Shown: positions 31,037 to 41,540 of the stretch, in pieces | Numbering within the stretch: position 1 is the first letter of the stretch | Layout of the letters: each line of letters opens with the position of its first letter | Translations under genes and position numbers: made by a program | Assembly (NCBI GenBank): GCA_028671895.1 | Contig: CM053799.1 | Coordinates: forward strand, 43,029,455-43,093,454 | DNA from: Oenanthe sinensis | Lineage: Eukaryota; Streptophyta; Magnoliopsida; Apiales; Apiaceae | Direction of reading: 5' to 3' | DNA length: 64,000 nucleotides | Notes under the pieces: generated by a model | Database searches by the model: none | Seen by the model: only the letters and a program-made list of their open reading frames with translations | What the model was told of the DNA's origin: nothing

Positions 31037-31462
31037 TTAGCAACTACCCAAGTTTATTAGGGCTACTAGTCTTGCATTGATGCTGGGGGACTTTAAGACT
31101 TGGAAGTAGACACTTCCCATATGTTCGTCCACTTCTGATGACGCAAACTTTGATAAGGCATCGGCCTTTACATTCTCTTCTCTAGGAACATATTCCATCA
31201 GACACTCTTCAAACTGAGTCATTATAGCTTTCACTAGTCGGAGGTATTTAACCATGACTTCTTCCCTTGCTTCAAACACTCCATTCACTTGGGATATGAC
31301 CAACTTCGAGTCTCCACAAACTTTAAGGTATTTGGCATTCAGTGCCTTGGCCAAGCCCAGGCCAGCTATTAGAGCTTCATATTCGGCTTCAATGTTGGTC
31401 GTTGGAAAATCAAGCTTAATAGCATACTCAATGATAAACCCTTCAGGGCTTTGTAGCACCAA
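31037..31462 (-). pseudogene. Element D second (additional) RNase H domain
   Basis: Minus-strand ORF of 141 codons with IEAEYEALIAGLGLAKALNAK, VCGDSKLVISQVNGVFEAR and YVPREENVKADALSKFAS, the pattern of the extra RNase H-like domain found between the ordinary RNase H and integrase in Tat-group gypsy elements. Presence here and absence in element E marks E's deletion. Confidence 0.82.
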
Positions 31463-31483
31463 GCCTGCTCCACTAGATTTTGT

Positions 31484-32848
31484 TTATGATGCCCCATCAA
31501 AATTGAGCATCCAATATTCCTTAGGAACCTGTCCTTCTTCTTCCTTTTGGGGTGTTTCCTCTTTATCCTGCCACCCGACTTCTTGGTCGTTGTTGGTACA
31601 TTCGACAACGAAGTCAGCAAGAGCTTGAGCTTTAATGGTCGTTCGAGGCTTATACTTGACGTCGAATTCTCCTAGCTCTATGACCCATTTAATCAATCTT
31701 CCACTTGCCTTGGGGCTATGTATGATGTTTCTCAAAGGTTGATCAGTTAGCACCTCGATCTTGTGTGCTTGAAAGTAAGGCCGTAACTTTTTTGAGGCCA
31801 TCACCAATGCTAGTGCAAACTTCTCAATCTTGGAGTAGTTAAGTTTAGCTCCATACAAGACCTTGCTCACATAATAAACCGGCTTTTGTATCTTTTCTGC
31901 TTCCTTTACAAGGACAACACTCATGGCCTTTTTTGATATGGCCAAATACAAGTATAAGATGTCTTCGGGACTAGGCTTGGCCAATAACGGAGCTTCAGCC
32001 ATATATTTCTTCAGTTCCTCGAATGTTACTCGACTTTTTTCTATCCACACAAAATCCTTTACTTTCTTCAATGTCTTAAAAATGGGTAGGCATTTATCCC
32101 CAGACTTTGAGACGAACATTCCTAGGGCCGCAACTCTTCATGTCAATTTGTGGACATCCCTTACTGTCTTTGTGGGTTCCATGTCTAGTATAGCCTTAAT
32201 TTTGTCAGGATTGGCCTCAATCCCCCTTTTAGAGACCATCATTCCTAAGAATTTTCTAAACCCTACGCCAAAGGCACATTTCGCAGGGTTTAACATCATT
32301 TTATAGTGCCTCAGCACTTCAAAAGCCTCTCTAAGGTGTTCAATGTGATTGGCCTTATCAAGGGTTTTAACTAGCATATCGTCAACATAGACCTCCATGG
32401 TTTTTCCAATAAGATGTTTGAATATTTTGTTATCTAGCCATTGATAGGTGGCTCCTGCATTCTTTAACCCAAAGGCCATAACAAGATAACAAAGAACACC
32501 AAAGTCAGTGATGAAAGATACCTTGGCAATGTCATCCTTGTGCATCCTGAATTGATTGTATCCACTAAAGCCATCCATGAAGCTTAACATCTCATGTCCT
32601 GCCGTGGCATCTATAAGTGCATTGATCTGTGGGTGAGGGAAACAATCCTTTGGTCATGCATCATTCAAATCAGTAAAGTCTATACACATTCTCCACTTGC
32701 CATTGAATTTCTTCACCATCACAGAGTTAGCGAGCCATTCAGGAAATTGATTTTCTTTAATGAAACCAGCCTCTATGAGCTTCTCCACTTCTTGCTTTAT
32801 GGCCTCTTGCCTTTCTGGAGCGAAGTTTCTCTTCTTTTTCTTCACCAT
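31484..32848 (-). pseudogene. Element D reverse transcriptase and RNase H
   Basis: Fragments 32848-32654 (KWRMCIDFTDLNDA), 32590-32138 (MLSFMDGFSGYNQ, AFGLKNAGATYQ, VYVDDMLVK) and 32119-31484 (connection and RNase H, FALALVMASKKLRPYF). Gypsy-type RT with the YVDD box. Small indels separate the pieces. Close to E's RT-RH (44915-46285). Confidence 0.88.
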
Positions 32849-32851
32849 TTT

Positions 32852-34162
32852 TCATATTGGATCCACGTTAAGCTTATGAGTGATCAGTTCAGGGTCAATC
32901 CCTGGCATATCAGCGGCTGTCCAAGCAAATAAGTCCCCGTTTTCTTGTAAGAACTTTGTTAACTTTTCTTTCATAGGCTCTTTTAATGAGGCTCCAACGT
33001 AAGTGACTTTCTCAGGTTCTCCTAGAACTAAGGGAATTGGAACCAAGTCTTCAGATGGCTTCCCCCTTCTTTCTTCGTCTTCTCTTGAGTCCATGTCCTC
33101 TATAGGTAGGACTTGCCCCCCGACTCCATCGGGTCTCAGGGCAGCCACATAGCAACTTCTTGCCATTTTCTGGTCTCATTTTTCCTCCGCAACGCCATTT
33201 CTGGTGGGGAACTTGATCCTTAAGTGATAACTCGAGGCAACAGCCTTAAAACATGCAAGCCTATCCTTCTTAGCATTGTACGTAGAAGATCCCTTGATTA
33301 CCAGAAATGTTAGCATCTGTGTGGCCTCTCGAGGATCTCTTCCCATTGTCATGGGTAGTTAAATGGTTCCTTCTACTTTCGACTCCACCCCATTAAAACC
33401 ATAGATTGGAACATCCAAAGGGGTTAGTTGCGAATCATTGTACCCCATCTTCACAAAGGCATCGTAGAACAAGATATCGACGGATGCTCCATTGTCCACC
33501 ATGACTCTTTTTACTTCCGAATTGCCTATCAAAAGGGATACGATAAGAGGATCATCGTGGGGGACCTTTATCCCTTCTAGGTTTGAGTCGTCAAAAAATA
33601 GGACAGCCTCTGTCTTAGCACATTTAGGTGCCTCCCTTACGACTTGCATAACTTCTCTGGCGTATGCCTTCCCCCATTTTCTTGAATTCCCTACGGTTGT
33701 AAGTCCTCCAAAAATCATATTAATAACTGGCCCCCTGGGCTGGGAATTTCTATCCTGATTATCATTGTTTCTCCCATTATCATCGCGCCTATCACGACTT
33801 CCATCTTTGGTGAACTTAGAAAGTTTTCCTCTCTTGATGAGGAATTCAATTTTATCTTTTAGTTGCCTGCAATCATCTGTGTCATGTCTGGTATCCTTAT
33901 AAAATTGGCAAAACGCATTCTTGTTTCTTTTCTCAGGATCATATTTTAGGGGTTTAGGCCATCTCAGGTCTCGGTCCTTCTCAATATCCATCAGGATTTG
34001 GCTTCGAGGCGTATTCAGCCTTGCATATTCACTGAACCTCGGTTTCAAGTTATTCTTCTTAGGAGGAGATTCAGAATCCTTATCCATCTTAGAATACTTG
34101 TCCCGGGCATCATACTCTTGATCGCCTTTTCTCTTCTTGTTATTGTTCCCATTTGTCGCCAC
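32852..34162 (-). pseudogene. Element D Gag tail and aspartic protease region
   Basis: Minus 34162-33359 carries DKDRDLRWPKPLKYD-like Gag tail, a Cys/His motif (CQFYKDTRHDTDDC) and a protease reading VMVDNGASVDILFYDAF. The triad is DNG in place of the DSG seen in element E at the same place. 33166-32852 continues the linker to RT (ARSCYVAALRPDG, AWTAADMPGIDPE). Stops near 33360 and 32850 break it. Confidence 0.82.
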
Positions 34163-34436
34163 TGATATAGTGGTTTTCTTCTGCCTTAATATATTTCTCT
34201 GCTCTATCTTGGAGAAGTAGCATGTTCTCAGGCGGATGCTTGGCCAGAGATCACTTGAAGTAAGGATCAGTCGTCCCCTGTTGTAAAGCTATCATAGCTA
34301 CTTTCTCATCCAAGTCTAGTACTTTCAAGGCTTCCTTAGTAAAACGATTCAAGTATTCCCTCAGGGATTTGTTCTTTCCCTGCTCTAGGTTCATGAGCGA
34401 AGCTGAACTCTTTTCGTGCACTCTCCCGGTTATGAG

Positions 34437-35422
34437 CTAGCTTATAAAAGCTTTGCTTAGTTCTTTGAAGGACCAAATAGAGTTGAGAGGTAACCGACTA
34501 TACCAACGTTGAGCCATGCCTCCAAGGGTTTGAGGAAAAGCCCTGCACTTGACAGCATCGTTCATAGGTTGTAATAACAAAGCATTCGAGAAAGTTCTTA
34601 CATGATTCGAGGGGTCTCCCGTTCCATCATATGTCTTGATGACGGGCATCTTGAACTTCCTTGAGATGTGAGCATTCATGATCGCTTCAGTAAAGGGTGG
34701 TGTTGGATCATCAGGATCTCCGAGTGGTAGCAACTCAGTGGGATCAGCCCTCGTATTTTCCATTCTCCTCTCTCGAGGGGTTCTATCTAGCTCTATGATA
34801 TAAAGGGATTCACGCATCGGGGATGGCCTTGTGTCCTGCCGACCCAGGTTTTTCTTTAGTTCTTTGAGTTCAGCCTCGTAGGAAGTAATTTTCTGCTCCA
34901 GTGTCCTACGGGACTGGACTGGGAATGTTGGCTCCCTACGGGTTCGTTTCCAGGCCTTCTTCTTCTAGGATTAATATCGGTGCCTTCAGAGCTTTCATCA
35001 TCAGTTGAATATGGTCCTGAGAAATCATGAATTCCTTCCCTACGCCCATAGTTTTGTGGGGGTTCCAACCCTCTGATATATGGAGTGGGATAAGCTTGGG
35101 AGAGTCCAATCCTAGGTTGGGCAATGGTGCTACTAGGGATAACAACAGGAGAAATTTGCGCACGAGGAGGAGCAGTAGCAATAAAAGGAGTTTGAGTTAC
35201 CTGAGACAGAGTGTTGGATCCATGGATGACTTCCTCAGGATTCGTAGAATAGACGATTTCACTGAACTGGCCAAGCCTTTGAGTGCTAGGCCCTTGAGTT
35301 TCAGCAGGATTAATGGTAGTAGTGGGGACCTCGGTGGTTTGAGTTCCATCAGAAGGAATCACAGTAGTTGGGTCTGTTGTGGTAGGGACGATGTCTCCAT
35401 CAGCTCTTCGTGTTCTTACCAT
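34437..35422 (-). pseudogene. Element D Gag
   Basis: Minus 35422-34856 is a Thr/Pro-rich N-terminus from MVRTRRADGD, 34 bases after the LTR-proximal PBS region. 34817-34437 holds the gypsy Gag core (LPLGDPDDPTPPFTEAIM, GTGDPSNHVRTFSNAL, GGMAQRWYSRLPLNS). The pieces are in different frames. Element E Gag (48841-47857) is the closest relative here. Confidence 0.82.
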
Positions 35423-35440
35423 GGTTGATGTTGTCTCCCC

Positions 35441-35455
35441 ATAGACGGCGCCAAA
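35441..35455 (-). other. Element D primer-binding site
   Basis: Minus-strand TTTGGCGCCGTCTAT follows the LTR end. The first 9-10 bases after TT match the complement of a tRNA ending in GGCGCCA; tRNA-Asp is the likely primer. Confidence 0.7.
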
Positions 35456-36027
35456 TGTTATGGATTAAAAACTAGGGTGTATTAATTGCGATGTGTGTCG
35501 GAGCTTATCGAGCTTTAATGGTTGCGCTTGTGTTTCGTAGCTTAGTTCTGCCCTCACAAGATGCCTACGTATCTCAGTGCGTATGAGAGTCAAGCCAGAC
35601 GTAATTCTAAGAATGAGGCGTAGAGAGTCTAAGAAATAGAATAGGTTTAGGAACCTTGGTGTGCAAGCCACCTCTTTAGTGGGTGTTTCCATGTAGAACA
35701 CAGTTTCCTTACAAAATTATGCTTCCTTGCGGAAGTTGGTGTCAAGGAAGCTTCCTTCCAGTAGTTGCCTTTTAATAGAAGATGTCAATTAGGCTGATTA
35801 TTAGTCTTATTTATTAATTATGAAATTAATAAATAATCAATACTCTTGGGCTTAGCTGGCCTTTGTCAGGATGTCCTTAGGTAACATGGTTAAGCCCATA
35901 TTTCACAACTATGGGCTTTTTCGATTGGATCCACATCATGGACAATCACTACCTTAAATGCTTAATTAAATTAGCTCAGTTAATGCAACATTAATTGTGT
36001 CCTTAGGGTTATTTTCTATCCCTATCA
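35456..36027 (-). repeat. Element D 5' LTR, 572 bp
   Basis: Plus strand TGTTATGG...CCCTATCA; same ends and layout as E's LTRs (TGTTACGG...CATATCA). A block at 35563-35610 (CCTACGTATCTCAG, CGTATGAGA, TCAAGCCA) is strongly conserved with E although the rest has diverged. Confidence 0.85.
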
Positions 36028-37263
36028 GTTACATTACAATCAAAATTTATTCGTTATTAATCATAAATTTGATTAATTTTAAAGTTATCTATGAGATTCT
36101 ACGTTAGAATCAAATGGTTCTCTCCAGACCTCTATATAAAGTGTCCCTCTCCACAGTGTAACCCGATATATATATATGCTAAAAATTTACAAAACAATTA
36201 ACCGACATTTTAGTAGTACCCCAAATTTAATTTTAAATTTAACATATCTTAAGTCTTTATTTATTATATTCATCTTCTCGGTTTATTTCTCGTCTTTCAC
36301 TTCTCTCTTATCTTTCGTTCCTTGTCAACATTTCTTATCTCTATTCTCACTAGCCATTCATTCCTTTCGACATCTCTTTATTTTTATTTAAACTCAAAAC
36401 ACCAATGATGTAGATTTTTTGGAAGAAATTGATCTTTTCTTTTCACATTATACCTATAAATTTATAACATCCCACATCGATTATAAGATCTTTATAAATA
36501 TAAGTCAATAACTATTGTATACTAAAAAACTTATTAGTACTTTTGTACTGCCCCGTGGTGTATTGTTGGATCCGATATGTATGAAGTTGTAGGATTGAAT
36601 TGATATAAATGGTATTCGAGCCATACTATATAAATCAATAACTAATGTATACTAAATTTGTGAGTTCTTTTAAACTGAACTGTACGTAGTAGATTGTTGG
36701 GTCGGGTATGCATGAAGCTCTCGAATTTGATTGTTATAATACATAATATTCTTCATTTTTATCATGTTGTGCACCTTCCTAATCTCTTATATTTGTTCGA
36801 TTTAACCGGCAATTAGTTTTATTTCAAAGGTATAAATATGTGGAAGTTAGTTCAATATGCATTCCGTATAAATGTTTATATGTATATTTAGGGAAAAAGA
36901 GATGCAAAAGATTTGAAAATAGATTTATAAAAGGTCAATGAACGTTAGATCATGAGGATTATCGAAAATTGAATGCAAACGGATCACTAGTTAATTGAAA
37001 TTTACAAATACATAGTATAGACCAAATTGATAAGTTGTATATAATTATAATATGCAACCACTGAAATATGAATTAACTTGAAAAATACAATAAATGCAAC
37101 ATAAATCATTTTCAAAATTAATATTGCAAAATAAATTGAAATTCCAATCATTGAGCAAAATACTTCAACAAGCCATCCACCAAAACATATTACTGTATGG
37201 AATTTATATAAAATTGACACATCTGAAAAATACAAAAAGGTTTGCAATCCATATTTTTTAATC
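36028..37263. other. AT-rich intergenic DNA
   Basis: No coding sequence supported. Contains short AT microsatellites and two diverged direct repeats at about 36487-36605 and 36627-36740 (both with TCAATAACTA-TGTATACTAAA and ATTGTTGG(A/G)TC). The nature of the repeat is unknown. Confidence 0.5.
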
Positions 37264-37670
37264 AACACAAGTTTTCTTTGTCCTGGATATCAAGCTTCTT
37301 CTGCTTTCCTCACTTCTTCAGATCCCACTAGCATGTATACATCTGTAGAAGCCCTAGGAAACCTTGAGAAGAGCTTTTCATAAGCACGAATTTGCTCATC
37401 AACCATTCCCTTGATCGGAGTGACTTTAATGACCCTCAGGTGCAGAAAGTGTGCCAGAACAAACTTAATATAACTTCATACAGGGTTCCTGTGAAATCTT
37501 TGATCTCAATATTGTGGAGAGGAGCTAGTGCTGCTGAAACCGGCCGAATTGTTTCAAAATCCAACTATGGGCTTTGCCTCGGATATATTGTCCAAATAAT
37601 TTGCAAACACTCTCTCAAAGTTCCTATCAGTATAAATTGAATAATCTCCACCACCGTCGTATTTTGGTCT
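37264..37670 (-). pseudogene. Unidentified host gene fragment, frameshifted
   Basis: Minus-strand translation shifts between frames but gives protein-like runs in a consistent order: RPKYDGGGDYSIYTDRNFE and ANYLDNISEAKPIVGF (ends at TGA), then PVSAALAPLHNIEIKDFTG, then LRVIKVTPIKGMVDEQIRAY and STDVYMLVGSEEVRKAEEA before a stop near 37290. An acceptor-like TTTTAG precedes the first run. Base composition is less AT-rich than the surroundings. I do not recognise the family. At least two frame breaks indicate a pseudogene or a gene with unrecognised introns. Confidence 0.5.
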
Positions 37671-38317
37671 TACCTAAAACCCATGAAAACACAAAAATAA
37701 GTTTAAATGTTAAACATCAGTTGAAACTGTTGGATCGTAATTAAAAACTACACACAACAATGGGGCAGTTATATAAACAGTTTAACAAGAACAGGTAGAT
37801 TACACCAATTAACAAAACAAACAACGAAGGCAGAAACAATATAAATAAATCAGTAACTGTAATGACAAGAGAAAAGATATAAGTCTTAACTCTAACAGAA
37901 GCTTTTTCGCATACACTGATAGATCCAATGAACAGCTGAGTCGCCAAGCCTTGCTAGAAGTCTTGACTGTTCTTGAAGAGATTATTGCCCCACTACGCTG
38001 TGTTTGGTTGCAGCAATATCACTTCCAGGATAAAACAGCACAGAGCACTTCGTCCACAGATACGTAGTACTCAACAGCGACCTGCACCTCAGTTCGCCCA
38101 GAAAACCTTATGCAAAATCTGTAAGAGCGTGGAAGACACAGAGTATGGCTGCTAGGGTTTTCTCACAACTTGTGTTAAAAATCTCGTCCCTCTATCTCCA
38201 ACGTTTTTATGTATATATAATACAATAAAACGTAACAGAAGATAACACATTAATTAAAATAATTATTATGACTTAAAGAGCATTTAATAGAATATTTATC
38301 AGAATCAATTCATCAGA

Positions 38318-38590
38318 GTTTACTGTCAAAAATCTGTGACAACGTCTTTTATAAAACTGTGACAGCATCTTTTATAAAACCTGTGACAACATCTTTTATA
38401 AAACATGTGACAGCATCTTTGAAAAATTCCTGACAGCAACTTTACAAAATCTTACTGACAGCACCTTTGTAAGTTTGTGTGACAGCAACTTTGTAAATTC
38501 CTGACAGTAAGTTTTTTTTCAAAATCCTTTTTTTATAAAATCTGATAGCACCTTTTATAAAATCCTGACAGTAAGTTTTCTCTGACAATA
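38318..38590 (-). promoter_or_regulatory. TGACAGC/TGACAGT array in solo LTR
   Basis: About ten copies of GTGACAGCATCTTTTATAAAA-like or CTGACAGTAAGTTTT-like units in 270 bp on the plus strand, just upstream (in the LTR's own minus-strand sense) of the TATA box. The word is close to the one that fills Sirevirus C, though the two LTRs are otherwise different. Candidate enhancer repeat. Confidence 0.6.
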
Positions 38591-38632
38591 ACTTAAAAGT
38601 CATAATTAAATTAATTAATCATGTAATAAAAT

Positions 38633-38758
38633 TCCTCGCCCAGGTCGCCTCGCGTACGCGAGACGCCGAGACATTCGCCCAAATCGCCCTTCGACCCGAC
38701 CCGAGTCGAGGCGAGGCGTGGCGAAGCGGCGGCGCGCGCGCGTGTGTGCGCGAGGGCA
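38633..38758. repeat. GC-rich CpG-dense patch inside the solo LTR
   Basis: Repeated CGAGGCG, CGCGTACGCGAG and GCGCGCGCG strings in about 125 bp, far more GC-rich than the rest of the LTR. Contains local inverted repeats such as CTCGCGTACGCGAG. It lies within the bounded LTR, so it is part of the transposon. Confidence 0.75.
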
Positions 38759-39057
38759 CACTATTACACCATACATACTCACATGCCTTAATAGTTGACA
38801 CTACCCTTGCACATATATACATATAAAGCACCTCCACCCATATTACATATTCATTGTGGTACAAACCCATTTAACTCATTTCAAACTTGCAACTTCTACT
38901 CAATTTATCTATGGATTACACTAAGAAAATGTCTTAGATCGAAACGTGAAAGTTTAAGTCCTCATATCAAGGAACAACTTCCAATCGTTAGTCTCCTGAA
39001 ATTACATCAAGAACATATATAAAATATGTCTCAAACTTTCCATTTTCTAACAGAAAC

Positions 39058-39841
39058 TACACAAAAAAATACTTGATACTGATTACAAAATGGAAATACT
39101 GATCAGTTGACCTTCTTGAAATGTTCATCTAAATGTCAACAGAGGATTATGCTCATATATAAACGGAAAGTATCATTTCTAATGCATTTTAATTGTCCTT
39201 AACTACTCCCACACTAATCTCAGTTAAGGCTCCTACATGATAATCTCGTGCAGCAGCAAATTAAGCAAATTTTCCTACATGATTTTTCTATCACAAAGCA
39301 ATAACAACCTCAGAACAAAGCTCCACTACTCGAAAAAAGCAAATATTTCGAAACCAAATATTTCGAAGCAATATCGAACGGGACTACTCCATCCGAGTTT
39401 TTAATTTGTTGCAGTGGACGCTCTTTACATGGTCAAAACACAAAGTCATATCATACAAGAATGACAAGATCTGAACTGTCTTCATGGCCTACACGAATAT
39501 GAGCTCCACATTGCATCTCTCCAAAACCAAATAAAAAATCTTAGAAATTACTCCAAGTACAAATTTTTCCTTTGGCCTAAGCAATTTGCAACAAAAACAA
39601 AATCTTGCAAATAATTCAAACACACAGCCAAGGCCTCCGAGCCACTATACAAAAACAAAAATCTTGAAAATGATAGAATGAAATAGACTCTAAGAAAATT
39701 GGTTTGTATACAAGGCCGAGATTCCTATGATGACAAAAGGAAACGTGGCTGAGTCATGACCACGTGCAAAAGGAATGTTGATATGTCATAATAAAGATAA
39801 TTGAATCACTAATCTGGAAAAGTTCATGAAACTCTCCTGAT
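39058..39841. other. Unassigned AT-rich DNA
   Basis: No coding sequence, repeat boundary or RNA gene recognised. It may be intron or flank of the gene fragment at 37264-37670. Confidence 0.4.
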
Positions 39842-40275
39842 TTTATTATGACACAAAAATATTAATTAATTCTATTTATCTCTTTTTTCTCACGGTAAAA
39901 TTTATGTTGGCCGATTAAATTTGTTCTACAGTAACAAAAGTAACTATATAAGTTATAGATCTACATATATGGTAGGAATTTTAATACAAAGATAACAAAA
40001 AAAAATTATGAAATGCTCAAAATAAACGGCAAGTGATTCTTAGAATACCTTCTAAGCAGGAATTCCTTGTTTCGGTCAGATTAAAAAATTGACTTATGAG
40101 ATGGACATCAAGTGATTGATATAATCTCTTCTCAGTCAAAATATTTCAAAGATAATAATGTGAGTGACTGATTAATCAAGAATGCAAAGTATTTTGGTTG
40201 AAGGAAATCAACTTGTTTGTGCAAGTTTTTAATGATGCAATATAAATTATTATTTTTGAAATTTGACTCTATACA
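39842..40275 (-). repeat. Inverted-repeat arm, left copy
   Basis: Its reverse complement matches 51425-51890 with moderate divergence. Shared landmarks include GTATTTTGGTTGAA, TTGTGCAAGTTTTTAATGATGC, AATTGACT(C/T)AT, GTAACTATATAA and TTATTATGACACAAAAAT. Enclosed between the arms are elements E and F. A third copy is at 53985-54490. Confidence 0.8.
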
Positions 40276-40288
40276 TATATATATATAT

Positions 40289-40293
40289 ATATA
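40289..40293. repeat. Target-site duplication ATATA, left copy (element E)
   Basis: ATATA precedes the LTR and follows the other LTR at 49434-49438. Both lie in a TA microsatellite, so the exact duplication length is ambiguous. Confidence 0.7.
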
Positions 40294-40864
40294 TGTTACG
40301 GATCAAAAACGAGGTGTCTTTAATACGTAATTAATGCTAGGGTTTGGGGGAGCTTCAAGCTTTAATGGCTGCACTAACGTTTCGTGACTTAGCTCAGGTC
40401 CTCGTTAACTGCCTACGTATCTCAGTTCGTATGAGAATCAAGCCAAAAACGTAGTTCTAATGTTGAGGGGTTAGGCCCTTTATATAGGCGAATGGAGGCC
40501 TTGGAATCAGATTAGGGTTAGGAGACTTGGGGGCCAAGTCTCCTAGCAGCAGGGGTATCCAAAACGTTATAGGAATGAGAGTCCTTGTCGGACTCCTCCC
40601 ACGTTTGGGCTCCTAGATCCTTCTAGGATGAAGGCCTTCGACAGGTTTTTTGGGCCTTTTCTGGGCCTTTATTAAATAATTACGAAATTAATTATTAAAA
40701 AGGGCTTACTGGGCCTATGGCTTCCACGGAACTTCGTGGACTGGACCCAACAATCCAGCTATTACATTCCTAGTTTGTTTCGAGGGCCTAAAGTCTTTAG
40801 ACCATGCCAGGCCTAATAAATGCTATATTTATTATTTCTTTCAGGGCTATTTTTATCCATATCA
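40294..40864 (-). repeat. Element E 3' LTR (left), 571 bp
   Basis: TGTTACGG...CATATCA. It matches the right LTR except scattered substitutions and an 11-bp length difference near 40654 (duplicated TTTTGGGCCT-like string). Adjacent inner sequence TTTGCCCCCCAAC at 40865-40877 is the complement of a polypurine tract. Confidence 0.93.
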
Positions 40865-40877
40865 TTTGCCCCCCAAC
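40865..40877 (-). other. Element E polypurine tract
   Basis: Minus-strand GTTGGGGGGCAAA ends at the start of the 3' LTR, as expected for a minus-strand element. Confidence 0.85.
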
Positions 40878-41085
40878 TTTTGGGAAAACTCTACAAGTTT
40901 TCGTAAAAGTTTCACCAAGGGTTCTCAATGCCTTCTTAGGCTTTTTGACTTCTTTTAATAAATTTTACCTGGGCTCATGCCTTTCTCAAAGAGTTAATAT
41001 TAAATAAATCGGCCCCCCAAAGGACTTTATTCGTAGCTAAATCGCCAAGGATGCTTTTTCTGCATTTCTCCCCTAAGTTGACCTG

Positions 41086-41540
41086 GATCGAGGTCGATAT
41101 CGACCTGGATCGGAGTAGATTTCGACCAGGATTGGAGGGTCGAGGTCGATTTCGACCTCGTTTGAAGTCGAAATAGGCTTCAAAATATCTTGAAGTCGAA
41201 ATAGTGGTCTGAGGTCGATTTCGACCTGGATGGAGGTCGAACAGGGCTTTAAAATGCCTCGAGGTCGAACATAGTGATTGAGGTCGATTTCGACCTGGAT
41301 CGAGGTCGAACAAGGGCTCAAAATACCTTGAAGTCGAAATAGTGGTTTGAGGTCGATTTCGACCTGGATCGAGGTCGAACAAGGGCTCAAAATACTTTGA
41401 AGTCGAAATAGTGGTTTGAGGTCGTTTTCAACCTGGATCGAGGTCGAACAAGGGCTCAAAATACCTTGAAGTCGAAATAGTGGTTTGAGGTCGATTTCGA
41501 CCTGGATCGAGGTCGAACAGGACCTCAAAACTCTTTGAGG
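41086..41540 (-). repeat. Tandem array 1 in element E: 69-bp units
   Basis: ATAGTG(G/A)T landmarks at 41201, 41271, 41339, 41408 and 41477 give a period of 68-70 bp. Units contain the near-palindrome GGTCGATTTCGACC and GGATCGAGGTCGAAC. The period of 69 keeps reading frames open, producing minus-strand ORFs of repeated 23-residue units that are not credible proteins. Confidence 0.92.

Larger units (their letters stand above)
28807..36027 (-). mobile_element. Element D: decayed Tat/Retand-like Ty3/gypsy element, 3' end missing
   Basis: Minus-strand order: 5' LTR 36027-35456, PBS TTTGGCGCCGTCTATGG, gag, protease, RT, RNase H, a second RNase H, integrase, spacer, then an ORF on the opposite strand at 28807-29343. 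Two RNase H domains and an antisense ORF between pol and the 3' LTR are features of the Tat group (Grande/Retand-like). Many stops are present. The 3' LTR is absent because the sequence stops at C's LTR, which seems to have inserted into the antisense ORF. Confidence 0.88.
37728..39052 (-). mobile_element. Solo LTR (1325 bp) of an unassigned copia-like element
   Basis: Plus strand TGTTGGATCG...TTTTCTAACA, flanked by perfect GAAAC at 37723-37727 and 39053-39057. No PBS, coding sequence or second LTR is attached, so it fits a solo LTR left by LTR-LTR recombination. On the minus strand it reads TGTTAGAAAATGG... with a GC-rich patch, a motif array, a TATA box near 38212-38219 and a CCAACA end. 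Lineage is not determined. Confidence 0.82.

Noticed and set aside
38633..38758. CpG island of a host promoter
   Set aside because: It lies inside an LTR delimited by GAAAC duplications, so it belongs to the transposon.
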